Positions 7,728-18,700 are shown, counted from the stretch's first letter. The stretch is 64,000 bases of DNA from Variovorax sp. YR216 (GCF_900107745.1 NZ_FNRO01000005.1:62001-126000); one strand, 5' to 3'. A program made the numbers and translations. The notes: generated from the letters alone by a model not told the origin.

Positions 7728-8825
7728 TCAGAGCGTGTGGCTGCGGTCCCCCTGCGCGAACCCGATCGCATCCCACGTCTGGCCGGCCGCGAAGCCGACG
7801 ACCTTGAACAGCTCGCCCATCTCGTGCTCGTGGATGAGCCGCGCCGCCATGCTGCGCTCGGCGAGCGTGGCCTGCTCCATCATCGGCAGGATGCCCGCGT
7901 TGAGCAGGAATCTCGCCTGATTGCAGTAGCCCAGCACTTCCAGCCCCGCGTTCTGGCCCGCGAGCGCGATGCCGGTGAAGTTGACGTGGGCGGTGATGTC
8001 CTTTTCCCCGACGTGCGACAGCGGATCGCCGTCGGCCTCGTGGCCGCGATGGCACATCACGGTGCCCATGTGGCGCTGCGGGTGGTAGTACTCCGACTCG
8101 GGAAAGCCGTAGTCGAAGAAGAAGGCCGCGCCGCGTTCGAGGCGGTCGGCGAGCGTCGCGATGAAGGCTTCGGCCTGCGGGTGGATCTCGGTGAGGTAGT
8201 CGTGCGCGCCTTCGATCTCGACCGGCGGGCGCAGCGCGGTCGGGCGATCGCTCCAGGCGAAGCCGTCGCCCTGCGCGACCACGCCGCGCTCGAACCACTG
8301 GCCGCCCGAGCGCGCCAGCAGTTGCACCGGCATCGCGTCGAGCACTTCGTTGCCGACGACCACGCCGTTCATGGATTCGGGCAGCTCGGACAGCCACTCG
8401 AGCTTGGCCGCGTGCCCGGCCAGCGTCTGCTGCTGGCGCTCGCGAAGCAGGCCGGAGAGGTCGACGATGCGGTAGCGCGCCACGCGATCGCCAAGCGCAT
8501 CGAGCAGTTGCAGCGCAAGCGCACCGGAGCCGGCACCGAATTCCCAGACTTCGTCGGTGCCGGTCTTTTCGAGCGCTTCGGCGACCTGCGCCGCGAGCGC
8601 GCGGCCGAAAAGCGGCGTCAGCTCAGGCGCGGTCACGAAGTCGCTGCCCGACGAAGGCATGCGGCCGAACTTGCGGCTCGCGTTGGCGTAGTAGCCCAGT
8701 CCAGGTGCGTACAAAGCCAGTGCCATGAAGCGGTCGAAAGGCAGCCAGCCGCCGTCGCGTTGCAGCGCGGCATCGATAATCCGGGTCAAAGGGTTGGCGC
8801 GTTGCGCGCCTTGCTCCAAGTTCAT
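7728..8825 (-). CDS. MidA/NDUFAF7-type class I SAM methyltransferase
   Basis: A 365-residue protein of the conserved family (COG1565) whose mitochondrial member MidA/NDUFAF7 methylates an arginine of a respiratory complex I subunit. Near the N-terminus SSGSDFVTAPE and further on EFGAGSGALALQLL give the family signature and the SAM-binding glycine loop. Bacterial members are usually annotated only as SAM-dependent methyltransferases, and their target is not established. It is divergent from the SDR gene with 17 bases between start codons. TAGATT lies 6 bases before the ATG, again a leaderless arrangement, and no ribosome-binding site is visible. Confidence 0.88.
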   Translation of the reverse strand: MNLEQGAQRANPLTRIIDAALQRDGGWLPFDRFMALALYAPGLGYYANASRKFGRMPSSGSDFVTAPELTPLFGRALAAQVAEALEKTGTDEVWEFGAGSGALALQLLDALGDRVARYRIVDLSGLLRERQQQTLAGHAAKLEWLSELPESMNGVVVGNEVLDAMPVQLLARSGGQWFERGVVAQGDGFAWSDRPTALRPPVEIEGAHDYLTEIHPQAEAFIATLADRLERGAAFFFDYGFPESEYYHPQRHMGTVMCHRGHEADGDPLSHVGEKDITAHVNFTGIALAGQNAGLEVLGYCNQARFLLNAGILPMMEQATLAERSMAARLIHEHEMGELFKVVGFAAGQTWDAIGFAQGDRSHTL

Positions 8826-8837
8826 ACAGGAAATCTA
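8826..8837 (-). promoter_or_regulatory. leaderless-type -10 before the MidA-type gene
   Basis: Minus strand TAGATT (8837-8832), then 6 bases to the ATG at 8825, with no Shine-Dalgarno sequence. It lies inside the 17-base gap shared with the divergent SDR gene. Confidence 0.45.
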
Positions 8838-8842
8838 TCAGG

Positions 8843-9721
8843 ATGGCTCCAACGTCCCCACGCCAGGGCGTGCTCGTGACCGGCGGCGGCCAGAGGCTGG
8901 GCGCCGCGGTCTGCGAGGCCTTCGCACGCGCGGGCTGGCGGGTCTGGTGCCAGTACCGCGCATCGCGCGAACAGGCGCTCGCATTGTGCGCGCGCCTACG
9001 CGATCAAGGGCACGACGCCACCGCCGTCGAGGCCGACATCGCCACCGAGGAAAGCCGCCAGGCGCTGGTCGCGCAGATCAGCGCGGTGGGCCCGCTGGCG
9101 TGCATCGTCAACAACGCCTCGGCTTTCGAACCGGACACCGCGCTCGATTTCGATGCCGATGCGGCGCTGCGCCAGATCGGCGTGAACCTGATCGCGCCGC
9201 TGTCTTTCGCGCGGCTGCTGGCGAAAACCGCCACGGCGGGCGACGGCATCGACCGCTCGGCGATCCATGTGCTGGACCAGAAGGTCTACAACCTGAACCC
9301 CGACTATTTCTCGTACACGGTGTCCAAGCTCGCGCTGGAGCGCGCGGTCGCCTTGCAAGCGCAGGCGCTCGCGCCGGCGGTGCGCATCTGCGGCGTCGCG
9401 CCGGGCATCCTCTATCAGAGCGGGCCGCAGAACGCGGCGAATTTCGAGAAGGCTTCGCGCGCGAACCTGCTGCGCCGCACGATCGATCCGGCCGACGTGG
9501 CCCGCACCTGTGTCTTCCTCGCCAGCACGCCCAGCGTGACCGGCACCACCCTTTGCGTCGACAACGGCCAGCATCTGGTCCCGCTGCCGCGCGACATCAT
9601 GTTCGTTGTAGACGAACTTCTCTCCCCCCCAGCCTCGCCCACTTCGTGTGGCTCTGCACCCCCTCAAGGGGGCGCACCCCTGCGGCCCGGCGAAGCCGGT
9701 TCCGCGGGTGCCCTGGAATGA
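8843..9721 (+). CDS. short-chain dehydrogenase, FolM-like pteridine reductase
   Basis: An NAD(P)-dependent short-chain dehydrogenase. The Rossmann loop TGGGQRLG, then NNAS, then the YTVSK catalytic Tyr/Lys are all present. Adjacency to folB suggests a dihydromonapterin or pteridine reductase role (FolM type). The enzyme body ends around residue 257 (PRDIMFVVDE). The last ~35 residues, rich in Pro, Gly, Ser and Ala, are translated from a dispersed intergenic repeat (copy E2) that has become part of the reading frame, so the true functional length is probably about 255 residues. Four bases separate its stop from the folB start. The specific substrate is inferred from context only. Confidence 0.8.
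   Translation: MAPTSPRQGVLVTGGGQRLGAAVCEAFARAGWRVWCQYRASREQALALCARLRDQGHDATAVEADIATEESRQALVAQISAVGPLACIVNNASAFEPDTALDFDADAALRQIGVNLIAPLSFARLLAKTATAGDGIDRSAIHVLDQKVYNLNPDYFSYTVSKLALERAVALQAQALAPAVRICGVAPGILYQSGPQNAANFEKASRANLLRRTIDPADVARTCVFLASTPSVTGTTLCVDNGQHLVPLPRDIMFVVDELLSPPASPTSCGSAPPQGGAPLRPGEAGSAGALE
9620..9715 (+). repeat. dispersed repeat, copy E2 (inside a coding frame)
   Basis: A full-length copy: CCCCCCAGCCTCGCCCACTT start, CACTTCGTGT, a CCCCCTCAAGGGGG hairpin, then GCGGCCCGGCGAAGCCGGTT. Unlike the other copies it is read in frame as the C-terminal tail of the SDR gene. Confidence 0.8.
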
Positions 9722-9725
9722 CATC

Positions 9726-10109
9726 ATGAACAACATCAATCCCCTCCTGTTGACCTGCCGCCGCGTGTTCCTGCGCAACTACGAGGTGTGGATCAACATC
9801 GGCGTGCACGAATTCGAGAAGCGCGCCGAGCAGCGCGTGATCATCAATGTGGACCTCTACGTGCCGCTGGATGTGTCGACGCCCGTGGCGGACGACCTCG
9901 ACGAGGTCGTGGACTACGACTTCATCCGCCGCACCGTCGCCACGCGACTCAGCAAGGGCCACATCCACTTGCAGGAAACGCTGTGCGACGACATCCTGAC
10001 GCAGGTGCTGACCCATCCGAAGGTGAAGGCCGCGCGCGTCTCGACCGCCAAACCCGACGTCTATCCGGACTGCGATGCAGTCGGAGTAGAAGTTTTCAGG
10101 AGCAAGTAA
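9726..10109 (+). CDS. folB: dihydroneopterin aldolase
   Basis: A 127-residue FolB that cleaves 7,8-dihydroneopterin to 6-hydroxymethyl-dihydropterin in folate synthesis. The family pattern GVHEFEKRAEQRVIINVDL at the N-terminus holds the conserved Glu, and VVDYDFI with the later catalytic Lys region (KVKAARVSTAKP) follows. Length matches FolB. The start is the ATG at 9726, just after the SDR stop; the longer frame upstream is repeat sequence. The ttcA gene begins on the very next base after its stop, so an SDR-folB-ttcA operon is likely. Confidence 0.93.
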   Translation: MNNINPLLLTCRRVFLRNYEVWINIGVHEFEKRAEQRVIINVDLYVPLDVSTPVADDLDEVVDYDFIRRTVATRLSKGHIHLQETLCDDILTQVLTHPKVKAARVSTAKPDVYPDCDAVGVEVFRSK

Positions 10110-11021
10110 ATGAGCGCCGTATGGATCGACGAGCCGCCCTTGTCCACCAACAGCCTGAAGATCGAACGCGAGACGCACAAGCTCGAAAAGCGCCTGTGCC
10201 GCGAAGTGGGCCGCGCGATCTTCGACTACAACATGATCGAAGCGGGCGACAAGGTCATGGTGTGCCTCTCGGGCGGCAAGGACAGCTACGGGATGCTCGA
10301 CATCCTGCTCAAGCTGCGCGCCCGCGCCCCGATCCACTTCGACATCGTGGCGGTGAACCTCGACCAGAAGCAGCCGGGATTCCCGGAGGACGTGCTGCCC
10401 GGCTACCTGACGGCACTCGGCGTGCCTTTCCACATCGAGGAGCAGGACACCTATTCGATCGTCAAGCGCGTGATCCCCGAGGGCAAGACCACCTGCGGCC
10501 TGTGCAGCCGGCTGCGCCGGGGCATCCTCTACCGCGTGGCGGACGAGCTCGGCGCGACCAAGGTGGCGCTGGGCCATCACCGCGACGACATGCTGCAGAC
10601 CTTCTTCCTGAACATGTTCTTCGGCGGCAAGCTCAAGTCGATGCCGCCCAAGCTGGTGAGCGACGACGGCAAGCACGTGGTGATCCGCCCGCTGGCCTAC
10701 GTGCCTGAAAAGGACCTGGTGCGCTGGGCGCAGCACCGGCAGTTCCCGATCATCCCGTGCACGCTCTGCGGCAGCCAGGAGAACCTGCAGCGCAAGCAGG
10801 TCGGCGAGATGCTGCGCGAATGGGAGCGCAAGTACCCCGGCCGCATCGAGAACATGTTCAACGCACTGCAGAACGTGGTGCCCTCGCATCTTCACGACGG
10901 AACGCTCCATGACTTCAAGGGTCTGAAGGCAACGGGCGTGCCCGACGAAGAGGGCGACAAGGCTTTCGACGCACCCGAGTTCCCGGCGGCGCCGTCGCCG
11001 CTTGGCATCGTGCAGATCTGA
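10110..11021 (+). CDS. ttcA: tRNA 2-thiocytidine(32) synthetase
   Basis: A 303-residue TtcA that thiolates cytidine 32 of certain tRNAs using ATP and an iron-sulfur cluster. The PP-loop SGGKDS is near residue 54. [10 protein letters not shown] supplies the two central cysteines and CTLCGS a third, matching Ttc[15 protein letters not shown] is another hallmark. AGGAGCAAGTAA just before the ATG carries the ribosome-binding site. It follows folB without a gap and precedes a lipoprotein gene by 5 bases. Confidence 0.95.
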   Translation: MSAVWIDEPPLSTNSLKIERETHKLEKRLCREVGRAIFDYNMIEAGDKVMVCLSGGKDSYGMLDILLKLRARAPIHFDIVAVNLDQKQPGFPEDVLPGYLTALGVPFHIEEQDTYSIVKRVIPEGKTTCGLCSRLRRGILYRVADELGATKVALGHHRDDMLQTFFLNMFFGGKLKSMPPKLVSDDGKHVVIRPLAYVPEKDLVRWAQHRQFPIIPCTLCGSQENLQRKQVGEMLREWERKYPGRIENMFNALQNVVPSHLHDGTLHDFKGLKATGVPDEEGDKAFDAPEFPAAPSPLGIVQI

Positions 11022-11026
11022 TCCGT

Positions 11027-11668
11027 ATGAAATCGCTGCTGGCCGCCCTCGCCCTCACCGTGAGTCTCACGGGCTGCGCGACGCGCTGGGTGGTCGACAG
11101 CGACGTGCGGACCTTCTCCGAAATCGCAGCGGTGCCGGCCGATGCGACCTACCGCTTCGAACGCCTGCCCTCCCAGCAATACGACGAGGCCGCGCAGCTT
11201 CGGCTCGAGGCGATGGCCGGCCCGGCGCTCGAAGGCGTGGGCCTGCGCCGGGACGACGGCTCCCCGCACTACACCGCCGAGATCGGCGCGCGCGTGACGA
11301 CGGAACTCTCGCCATGGGTCGACCCGTGGTGGGGCAGCCCCTGGGGGGGTCCCGGCCCGTGGGGAGGCCCGGGACCGTGGGGCCCCTATCGGGGCGGTGC
11401 GTGGGGCTACGGCCGCGGCTGGTACGGGCCGGGCTGGTGGGGCCCGCCGCCGGCCTACAACCCGTGGTACTCCCGCGAAGTGAGCATCGTGCTGCGCGAA
11501 CTGCCCTCGAACCGGGTGGTCTACGAGACGCGGGCGCGCAACGATGGCCCATACAACGACAGCGGCGCGATCCTGCCCGTGATGTTCCAGGCGGCGCTCG
11601 AGGGCTTCCCGAACCCACCCAAGGGCGATCGGCGGGTGAACCTGGAGATCCCGACCGCCCGCGATTGA
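11027..11668 (+). CDS. DUF4136-type lipoprotein
   Basis: A 213-residue lipoprotein: a signal peptide with lipobox LTGC (Cys at residue 17) should anchor it to a membrane facing the periplasm. The body resembles DUF4136 proteins, whose function is unknown. A distinctive Gly/Trp/Pro-rich stretch (repeats of the type GPWGGPG, with many Trp and Tyr) lies in the middle, followed by a more ordered C-terminal part with SIVLRELPSNRVVYETRA. It starts 5 bases after ttcA and is probably co-transcribed with it. Confidence 0.8.
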   Translation: MKSLLAALALTVSLTGCATRWVVDSDVRTFSEIAAVPADATYRFERLPSQQYDEAAQLRLEAMAGPALEGVGLRRDDGSPHYTAEIGARVTTELSPWVDPWWGSPWGGPGPWGGPGPWGPYRGGAWGYGRGWYGPGWWGPPPAYNPWYSREVSIVLRELPSNRVVYETRARNDGPYNDSGAILPVMFQAALEGFPNPPKGDRRVNLEIPTARD

Positions 11669-11704
11669 GCCACCCTCCGACAGCGACGACTTAGGGGCTC
11701 CCCC

Positions 11705-11717
11705 TAGAATTTCGCCG
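11705..11717 (+). promoter_or_regulatory. leaderless-type -10 before the histidine phosphatase gene
   Basis: TAGAAT at 11705-11710, 7 bases, then ATG at 11718. No ribosome-binding site is present. Confidence 0.5.
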
Positions 11718-12356
11718 ATGGAGTCCACCCGCGTCATCGCAGTCCGCCACGGCGAAACCGCCTGGAACGTCGACACCCGCATCCAGGGGCAGCTCGACAT
11801 CGAACTCAACGACACCGGCCTCTGGCAGGCCCGGCGCGTCGGAAAGGCGCTGGAAGAAGAACCCATCGCGGCGATCTACGCCAGCGACCTGGCCCGCGCC
11901 CGGCAGACAGCCGAAGCCATCGCCGGACCGCGCGGTCTTCCCATCACCACCGATTCGGGCCTGCGCGAGCGCGCGTTCGGCATCTTCGAAGGCCGCACCT
12001 TCGCCGACATCGACGCTGAAACGCCCGATCAGGCCCGGCTCTGGCGCACCCGCGATCCGGAATTCGCGCCGGACGGTGGTGAGTCACTGCTCACATTCCG
12101 CAGCCGGGTGACGTCGACGGCCCACCGGATTGCCGCGCAGCATCCGGGTGAGCTCGTCGTGATGGTCGCGCACGGGGGCGTCATGGACGTCCTCTACCGC
12201 GATGCCACGGGGCAGGAACTGCAGGCCCCCAGAACGTGGGAATTGAGCAACGCCGCGATCAACCGGTTGCTCTGGACCCCCCAAGGCTTCACCCTGGTCG
12301 GGTGGGCGGACACCCGTCATCTCAGCGACGGCGTGCTCGACGAAACCACCGTTTGA
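11718..12356 (+). CDS. histidine phosphatase family protein (phosphoglycerate-mutase-like)
   Basis: A 212-residue branch-1 histidine phosphatase. The catalytic RHGET motif is at residues 10-14, and the second catalytic His lies in VVMVAHGGVMDVLYR; the family Arg (DLARARQTAE) and Glu (LRERAFGIFEG) are also present. Such enzymes are variously cofactor-dependent mutases, broad phosphatases or pathway phosphatases (CobC-like), so no substrate is assigned. A TAGAAT hexamer ends 7 bases before the ATG, pointing to leaderless transcription. It is the last housekeeping gene before the biosynthetic cluster. Confidence 0.88.
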   Translation: MESTRVIAVRHGETAWNVDTRIQGQLDIELNDTGLWQARRVGKALEEEPIAAIYASDLARARQTAEAIAGPRGLPITTDSGLRERAFGIFEGRTFADIDAETPDQARLWRTRDPEFAPDGGESLLTFRSRVTSTAHRIAAQHPGELVVMVAHGGVMDVLYRDATGQELQAPRTWELSNAAINRLLWTPQGFTLVGWADTRHLSDGVLDETTV

Positions 12357-12748
12357 GCTGGCGGTGGGGCTCACGCCCGGCCGCGTCACAAAAAACAGTA
12401 CTTTCCCATGCATTTTTCGTCATTTCGACGGATATGCGTCAGCTTTTTGTATTCATTTTCTGGATTCGTTGGCACAATCTTTTTCTTGTGAAACTTTTGT
12501 CAACACGAGAAAAGCAACGAATTGCTTCGAATGTTGCAGCCCCCCAAAACGACATAGGCTGGGTGGCATGGCTTTCGGAGGGTGGCGCAGAGGCGTTTGC
12601 GAGGGCAATATCAAGGCCCCGATTAATGTGAACGCTTTGTACTTACTATCCAAACGGATACATGTGTTGCCGGATCGCGCGTCAGTCATGAAACAAACAA
12701 GGGGTTACCAAAAGCTTCACAACCACCTGCCAGCGGAGTCAACAGTCC
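12357..12748. other. AT-richer upstream region of the NRPS-PKS gene
   Basis: 392 bases, clearly richer in A+T than the surroundings (particularly 12390-12720). It holds the second 13-bp box and a long untranslated leader before the ATG at 12749, which has GGAG 10 bases upstream. A TTGTCA at 12497-12502 overlaps the box, but no convincing -10 follows at normal spacing. The base composition suggests a large regulatory region for the cluster. Open frames here have no family features and I do not call them. Confidence 0.6.
12488..12500 (+). promoter_or_regulatory. 13-bp box GTGAAACTTTTGT (copy 2)
   Basis: Exact copy, in the direction of transcription, of the box in front of the wzm operon (4385-4397). 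It lies about 250 bases before the NRPS-PKS start codon and overlaps a TTGTCA that could be a -35. Confidence 0.5.
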
Positions 12749-15700
12749 ATGGAACATCCCCCCGCCCCCAGTTCCCCGCTTGAGGCAACGACGCTTTCGC
12801 TGGTGGATCTCTTCGTCGCGCGCAACAGCGTTGCATCGCCGCCGGGCCCGATCGTCGGGGCGCTTCAGGTCCCGGCGGACCTGCTCGCGCGATGGGCTGG
12901 CAAGGCGTCCCGATCGGCCTTCCTTGCCGACACCCTCTTTGCAGCCGCGTGGAGACTGCTTCAGCTTCGCTGGCTCGGAAGCGCGACGGTGGAACTCGCC
13001 AAGACCGCGAACGACTGGCTCGCGGAAGTCGACCACGCACGACGCTCCGCACCGGACGCAACCGCCGAGGGCGACGGGTTTCGACTGAGCTTCACGGCCG
13101 AAACCTCGGTGCTGGGCTTGAGCGGCCCGGCGGCCCTGCTCGACACCGAGCTCGCCGGATTGCTCCTGGCCGCCATCGCCGACACCGCGACCGATCTGCT
13201 GGATCGCCCCGAGGCCACCCTGCGCGAGATCCGCACGCTCACCGCTGACGACCGCAGGAAACAGCTGGACGAATGGAACGTTCCACCTGCCCCGTACGAG
13301 GCGACGCTGACCGTCCATGCGGTGTTCGACCGCCAGGTGGCCGCTCGGGGAGAAGCCATCGCCCTCGTCGGAGAGGACGGCCCCCTGAGCTATAACGAAG
13401 TCGCGCGCCGTGCCGAACTCATGGCGCGCCGGCTGCAATCGCACGGGGTTCGGGCCGGCCATGCGGTCGGCGTCATGCTCGATCGCTCGAGTGCCGCCGT
13501 CGTCACGCTGCTCGGCATCCTGAAGGCAGGCGCGGCTTACGTGCCGGTCCAGCCCGATTTCCCCGCCGAGCGCATCGCTTTCATGCTGTCGCACGCCGAC
13601 GTCGGTCTCGTCGTCACCCAGGCCGCGCACCGGCAGCTCGTTCCCAGCGAGTTGCCGATGCTCTCGATCGATGGAGCAGAAGCAGCCGACGAAGCTGCGC
13701 TCCCGCCGCTGGCGGCCGCCGAGGCCGACGGCGAATCGGTCGCCTATGTGATGTACACCTCAGGCTCGACCGGCACCCCCAAGGGCATCGAGATCTGTCA
13801 CCGCTCGATCCTGCGCCTGGTGATCGATGCGCACTATGTGGACCTGTCGGCAGGCCTGGCCATGCTGCATGCGGCGCCGCTGGGCTTCGATGCCTCGACG
13901 CTCGAGATCTGGGGCCCGCTGCTCAACGGCGGCATCTGCGTGGTCCATGACGAGCAGGTTCCGACCGGTGCCGGACTCGCGCGAACCATCGAGCGGCATT
14001 CCGTGCACACCGCGTGGCTGACCGCGGCGCTGTTCAACGCCGTGATCGACGACGACCCCAGGCAGCTCGCCGGCCTGCGCCAGCTGCTCGCAGGCGGCGA
14101 GGCGCTGTCGGTGCCGCATGTGCGCCGCGCGATCGAGGCGCTGCCCGGGACGACGCTGATCAACGGCTACGGCCCGACCGAGTGCACCACCTTCTCGGCC
14201 ACGTACCGGATTCCCCGCGAGTTGCCGGGCGATGCGCGTTCGGTGCCGATCGGCCGACCGATCAACGAAACCACGCTGCGCGTCCTGAGCCCGACGATGG
14301 CCCTGCTGCCTGCCGGCCTCGTGGGCGAGCTTTGCATCGGCGGACGCGGCCTGGCGCGCGGTTACCTGCAGCGTCCCGACCTGACCGCCGAGCGCTTCGT
14401 GCCCGATCCGTACGGCGGGCCCGGCGACCGCCTCTACCGCACCGGCGACCAGGTGCGCTGGCTGCCCGACGGCACCATCGAATACATCGGCCGTGTGGAC
14501 GGCCAGGTCAAGATCCGCGGCCACCGCATCGAGACCGGCGAGGTCGAGGCGGCCTTGCTCGCGCATCCCGGCGTCAAGTCCTGCGCCGTGATTGCGCGCA
14601 AGGACGCCTCGGGCCGGCTGATTCTGGTCGCTTACCTGGTCGCACGCGGCGCCGAAGTGCCGTGGACCACGCTGCGCCGCCATCTGTCCGATCGTCTGCC
14701 GGAAGCGATGCTGCCTTCGGCACAGGTGTGGCTTGCGCAACTGCCGGTGACCAACAACGGCAAGCTCGACCGGCGCGCCCTGCCCGAACCTCCGCGCCAG
14801 CGGCCTGAGCTGGCACAAGCCTTCGAGGAGCCGCGCACCGATGCCGAACGGATGGTGTGCGCCACCTTCGCGCAAGCGCTGGGCATCGACCACGTCGGCC
14901 GCAACGACAACTTCTTCGATCTCGGCGGCGATTCGCTGCTGGTGCTGAGGGTCATGAAGGACCTGCAGCGCCACAGCGCACGGCGTCTTTCGACCAACCT
15001 CTTCTTCCGCCATCCGACGCCCGCCGCGGTCGCCGCAAGCCTCCAGGCCGAGGAACCGGCACAACCGCGGCAGCGCGAGGCCGACAGGTTCCCGGCGCAC
15101 GCGGGCAGCCAACTGGAGCCGGTGGCGCTGATTGCGATGGCCGGCCGCTTTCCGGGCGCAGCGGATGTCGAACAGTTCTGGGACAACCTGCTCGCGGGCC
15201 GCGAGTCGATCACCTTCTTCGACGACTCGACGCTGGACGCCGGCGTGAGCGCCGCATTGCGCGCCGACCCGCTCTACGTCCGCGCGCGTGGCGTCATCGA
15301 CGACATCGAGCAGTTCGACGCCGCCTTCTTCGGCATCAATCCGAAGGAGGCCGAGCTGATGGACCCGCAGCAGCGCGTGTTCCTGGAGATCTGCTGGGAA
15401 TGTCTCGAACGCGGCGGCTACGTGCCCGACCAGGCGCCCGGCCCGGTTGGCGTGTACGGCGGCATGTACAACCCGACCTACTTCCAGCGGCACGTCTCGA
15501 CGCGTCCCGACCTGATCGAAATGGTCGGCGACTTCCAGGTCATGCTGGCCAACGAGAAGGACTACATCACCACGCGCGTGGCGAACCGGCTCAACCTCAC
15601 CGGCCCGGCAGTCAGCGTGCACACCGCGTGCTCGACCTCGCTGGTGGCGGTGGCGCAAGCCTTCTACGCGTTGCGCACCGGTCAGTGCCGCATGGCGCTC

Positions 15701-18700
15701 GCCGGCGGCGCGTCGGTGACCTGCCCGCCGCGCAGCGGCTATCTCTACAACGAAGGGTCGATGCTGTCGCCGGACGGGCACACGCGCAGCTTCGACGCCA
15801 AGGCCCGCGGCACCGTCTTCAGCGACGGCGCGGCGGTGGTGCTGCTCAAGCGGCTCTCGGATGCGATCGCCGACGGCGACACCATCTATGCGGTGCTGCG
15901 TGGCGCTGCGGTCAACAACGACGGCGGCGCCAAGGCCAGCTTCACCGCTCCGAGCGTGGACGGCCAGGCCGCGGTGATCGAAGCCGCACTGGCATCGGCC
16001 GGCGTCGATGCGCGCAGCATCGCCTACGTCGAAACCCACGGCACCGCGACGCCGATGGGCGATCCGATCGAGGTCGAAGGGCTCACGCGCGCCTTTGCCG
16101 CACATACCGCCGACAAGGGCTTCTGCGTCATCGGCTCGCTCAAGAGCAATGTCGGCCACATGGTCACCGCCGCCGGTGCGGCGGGCTTGATCAAGGCCGC
16201 CCTCGCGATGCACACCGAGGCGATTCCGGCGACCCTGCACTACGAGTCGCCGAACCCGGCGATCGACTTCGAGGCGACGCCTTTCCGGGTCGATGCGGCG
16301 TTGCGTCCATGGCCGCGCGAGGCAACGCCGCGGCGTGCCGGCGTCAGCAGCTTCGGCGTCGGCGGCACGAACGCACACGTGGTCATCGAGGAAGCGCCGT
16401 TGCGCGAACCCTCCGATGCGGCCACGGGTCCGCAACTCCTCACGCTCTCGGCCCGCTCGCCGGCTGCGCTCGCCGCCGCGATGGGCCGGCTGGCCGATCA
16501 TCTCGACGCGCATCGCGATGTTCCGCTGGCTGATGTCGCCCACACGCTGCGCATAGGTCGGAAGGCGTTCACGCACCGTGGCTGCGTGGTCGCGAACTCG
16601 GTCGAAGAGGCCGTCGCGGCGCTGCGCGCGCCCGACTCGGCATCGCGCGCCACGGCTGCGCTCAATGCCTGGGTTTCGCAGCCGGTCTTCGCATTCCCGG
16701 GACAGGGCGCGCAGTACGCGGGCATGGGCCGCACGCTGTATGAGAACGACGCCGTCTTCCGCGCCGCCTTCGACGACTGCCTGCGCGCCTTTGACGGTGT
16801 GCTCGGATTCGACCTGCGCGAGCGGATGTTCTCGGACGATGGCGCAGCGCTCGCGCCGACGTCGGTGACGCAGCCGGCGACCTTCGCGCTCGAGTATTCA
16901 TTGGCGCGCCAGCTGATGGCGTTGCAGGTCCGGCCCTCGGCCATGGTCGGCCACAGCGTCGGCGAGTTCGCCGCCGCGGTGCTGGCTGGCGTGATGCGCC
17001 TCGAAGACGCGGCCCGCCTCGTGGCGCGTCGCGGAGCGCTCATGCAGGCATTGCCCGCGGGCACGATGCTGTCTGTGCGGATGCCTGCCGCCGAGCTGCT
17101 GCCCCTGCTGCCGGAAGGCATCGCGCTGGCTGCCGACAACGGTCCCAATGTCTGCGTGGCCGCCGGCCCGAACGACGCGATCGAGAATCTGCGCGCCGCA
17201 CTCGAAGCCAAGGGCATCGTCGCGAAAGCACTCCAGACTTCGCACGCCTTCCATTCGGCGATGATGGACCCGGCCGTCGCGCCGTTCGAAGCCCTGGTGC
17301 GCGAGATCAAGCTCTCGCCGCCGGCTCTGCCGATCTACTCCACGCTCACGGGCCGCCTGCTCACCGACGAGGAAGCGACCGATCCGCGGTACTGGGCGCG
17401 CCACCTGCGCGAAACCGTGCGCTTCTCGCCGGCGGTGCGCGAGGTGCTGGCCCAACTCGCGCATCCGCTCTTCATCGAGATCGGCCCGCGCAACACACTC
17501 GCAACGCTGGTGCGCCAGCACGCGACCAAGACCCAGCCTTCGCCCGCCATCTCGCTGCTGCTGGATCAGCCGCAGGGCGAGAGCGCCGCATGGCGCCTTG
17601 CCGCCGGTCGCCTCTGGGCACACGGCATCGAGCTGGACCTGAACGTTCTCGACACGCGCGCACGCAAGCAGCGCGTGCGCCTGCCGACCTATCCCTTCGA
17701 GCGCAAGCGCTTCTGGGTGGACATCGCCGCAGCGCCAGCCGTGGCTGTCGCGCCTGCTGCGAATTCCACCGCTTCCGCCCCTCTTTCCATTTCGATTCCG
17801 GAGCTGACGATGACTGCCGCTGCCATTTCCACACCGCCCGCGCGCCGCGCCTCCCTCGTCACGCGCCTGCGCGAGCTGTTCGAAGACCTGTCCGGCGTGG
17901 CCATGGCGGACGTCGACGGCGGCACGCCCTTTGTCGAGATCGGATTCGATTCGCTCACGCTCACGCAGGCCTCGCTGCAGGTCAAGAAGATCTTCAAGGT
18001 CAACCTGACATTCCGCCAGTTGATGGAGAGCTATCGCAACTTCGATGCGCTCGCGGAGTTCCTCGACGCCACGCTGCCGCCCGATCCGGCAGCCCCTGCA
18101 CCGGCAGCACAGGCCGCTGCGCCCGTGGTCGCCGTGGCCACCGCGTCAGCTCCCCAGGCTGCGGCCTTCGTGATGCCCGTGCAGCAGGTGATGCCCCCGG
18201 CCGCCGGCACCGGCAGCCTCGTGCAGCAACTCATCGCGCAACAGATGCAATTGATGCAGCAGCAACTCGCATTGCTGTCGGCGGCACCAGCGATTCCGGC
18301 CAGCCCCGTGCTGCCGGCGCCGGTGGTGGAGCAACCCACGCCAACGGCCACCGCCGCGGCCACGGCGTCCAATTCCCAGGCACCGCAGGCGGCTTCGTCC
18401 GCTTCCGCTGCGGAGCCGGCCACGCCCGTCAAGTACGACGTGAAGAAGGCCTTCGGCGCCATCGCCCGCATCCATACGCAGAGCAAGGAGCCGACCGAGC
18501 GACAGAAGGCGCGGCTTGCGGCGTTCATGCGCCGCTACGTGGAACGCACGGCAAAGAGCAAGGAATTCACCGCGAAGAACCGCTCGCACATGGCCGACCC
18601 GCGCGTGGTCAACGGCTTCCGTCCGGCGACGAAGGAGATCACCTACCAGATCGTGATCGAGCGCTCCAAGGGCTCGCGCCTCTGGGACATCGACGGCAAC

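Noticed and set aside
12364..12783. Open frame running through the NRPS upstream region into the megasynthase start
   Set aside because: Crosses the AT-rich regulatory region, overlaps the megasynthase start in another frame, and has no recognisable domain.
13760..16576. Very long open frame on the minus strand opposite the NRPS-PKS gene
   Set aside because: Arg/His/Ala-rich shadow of a GC-rich coding strand; no family motifs, and the plus strand has complete catalytic motifs throughout.
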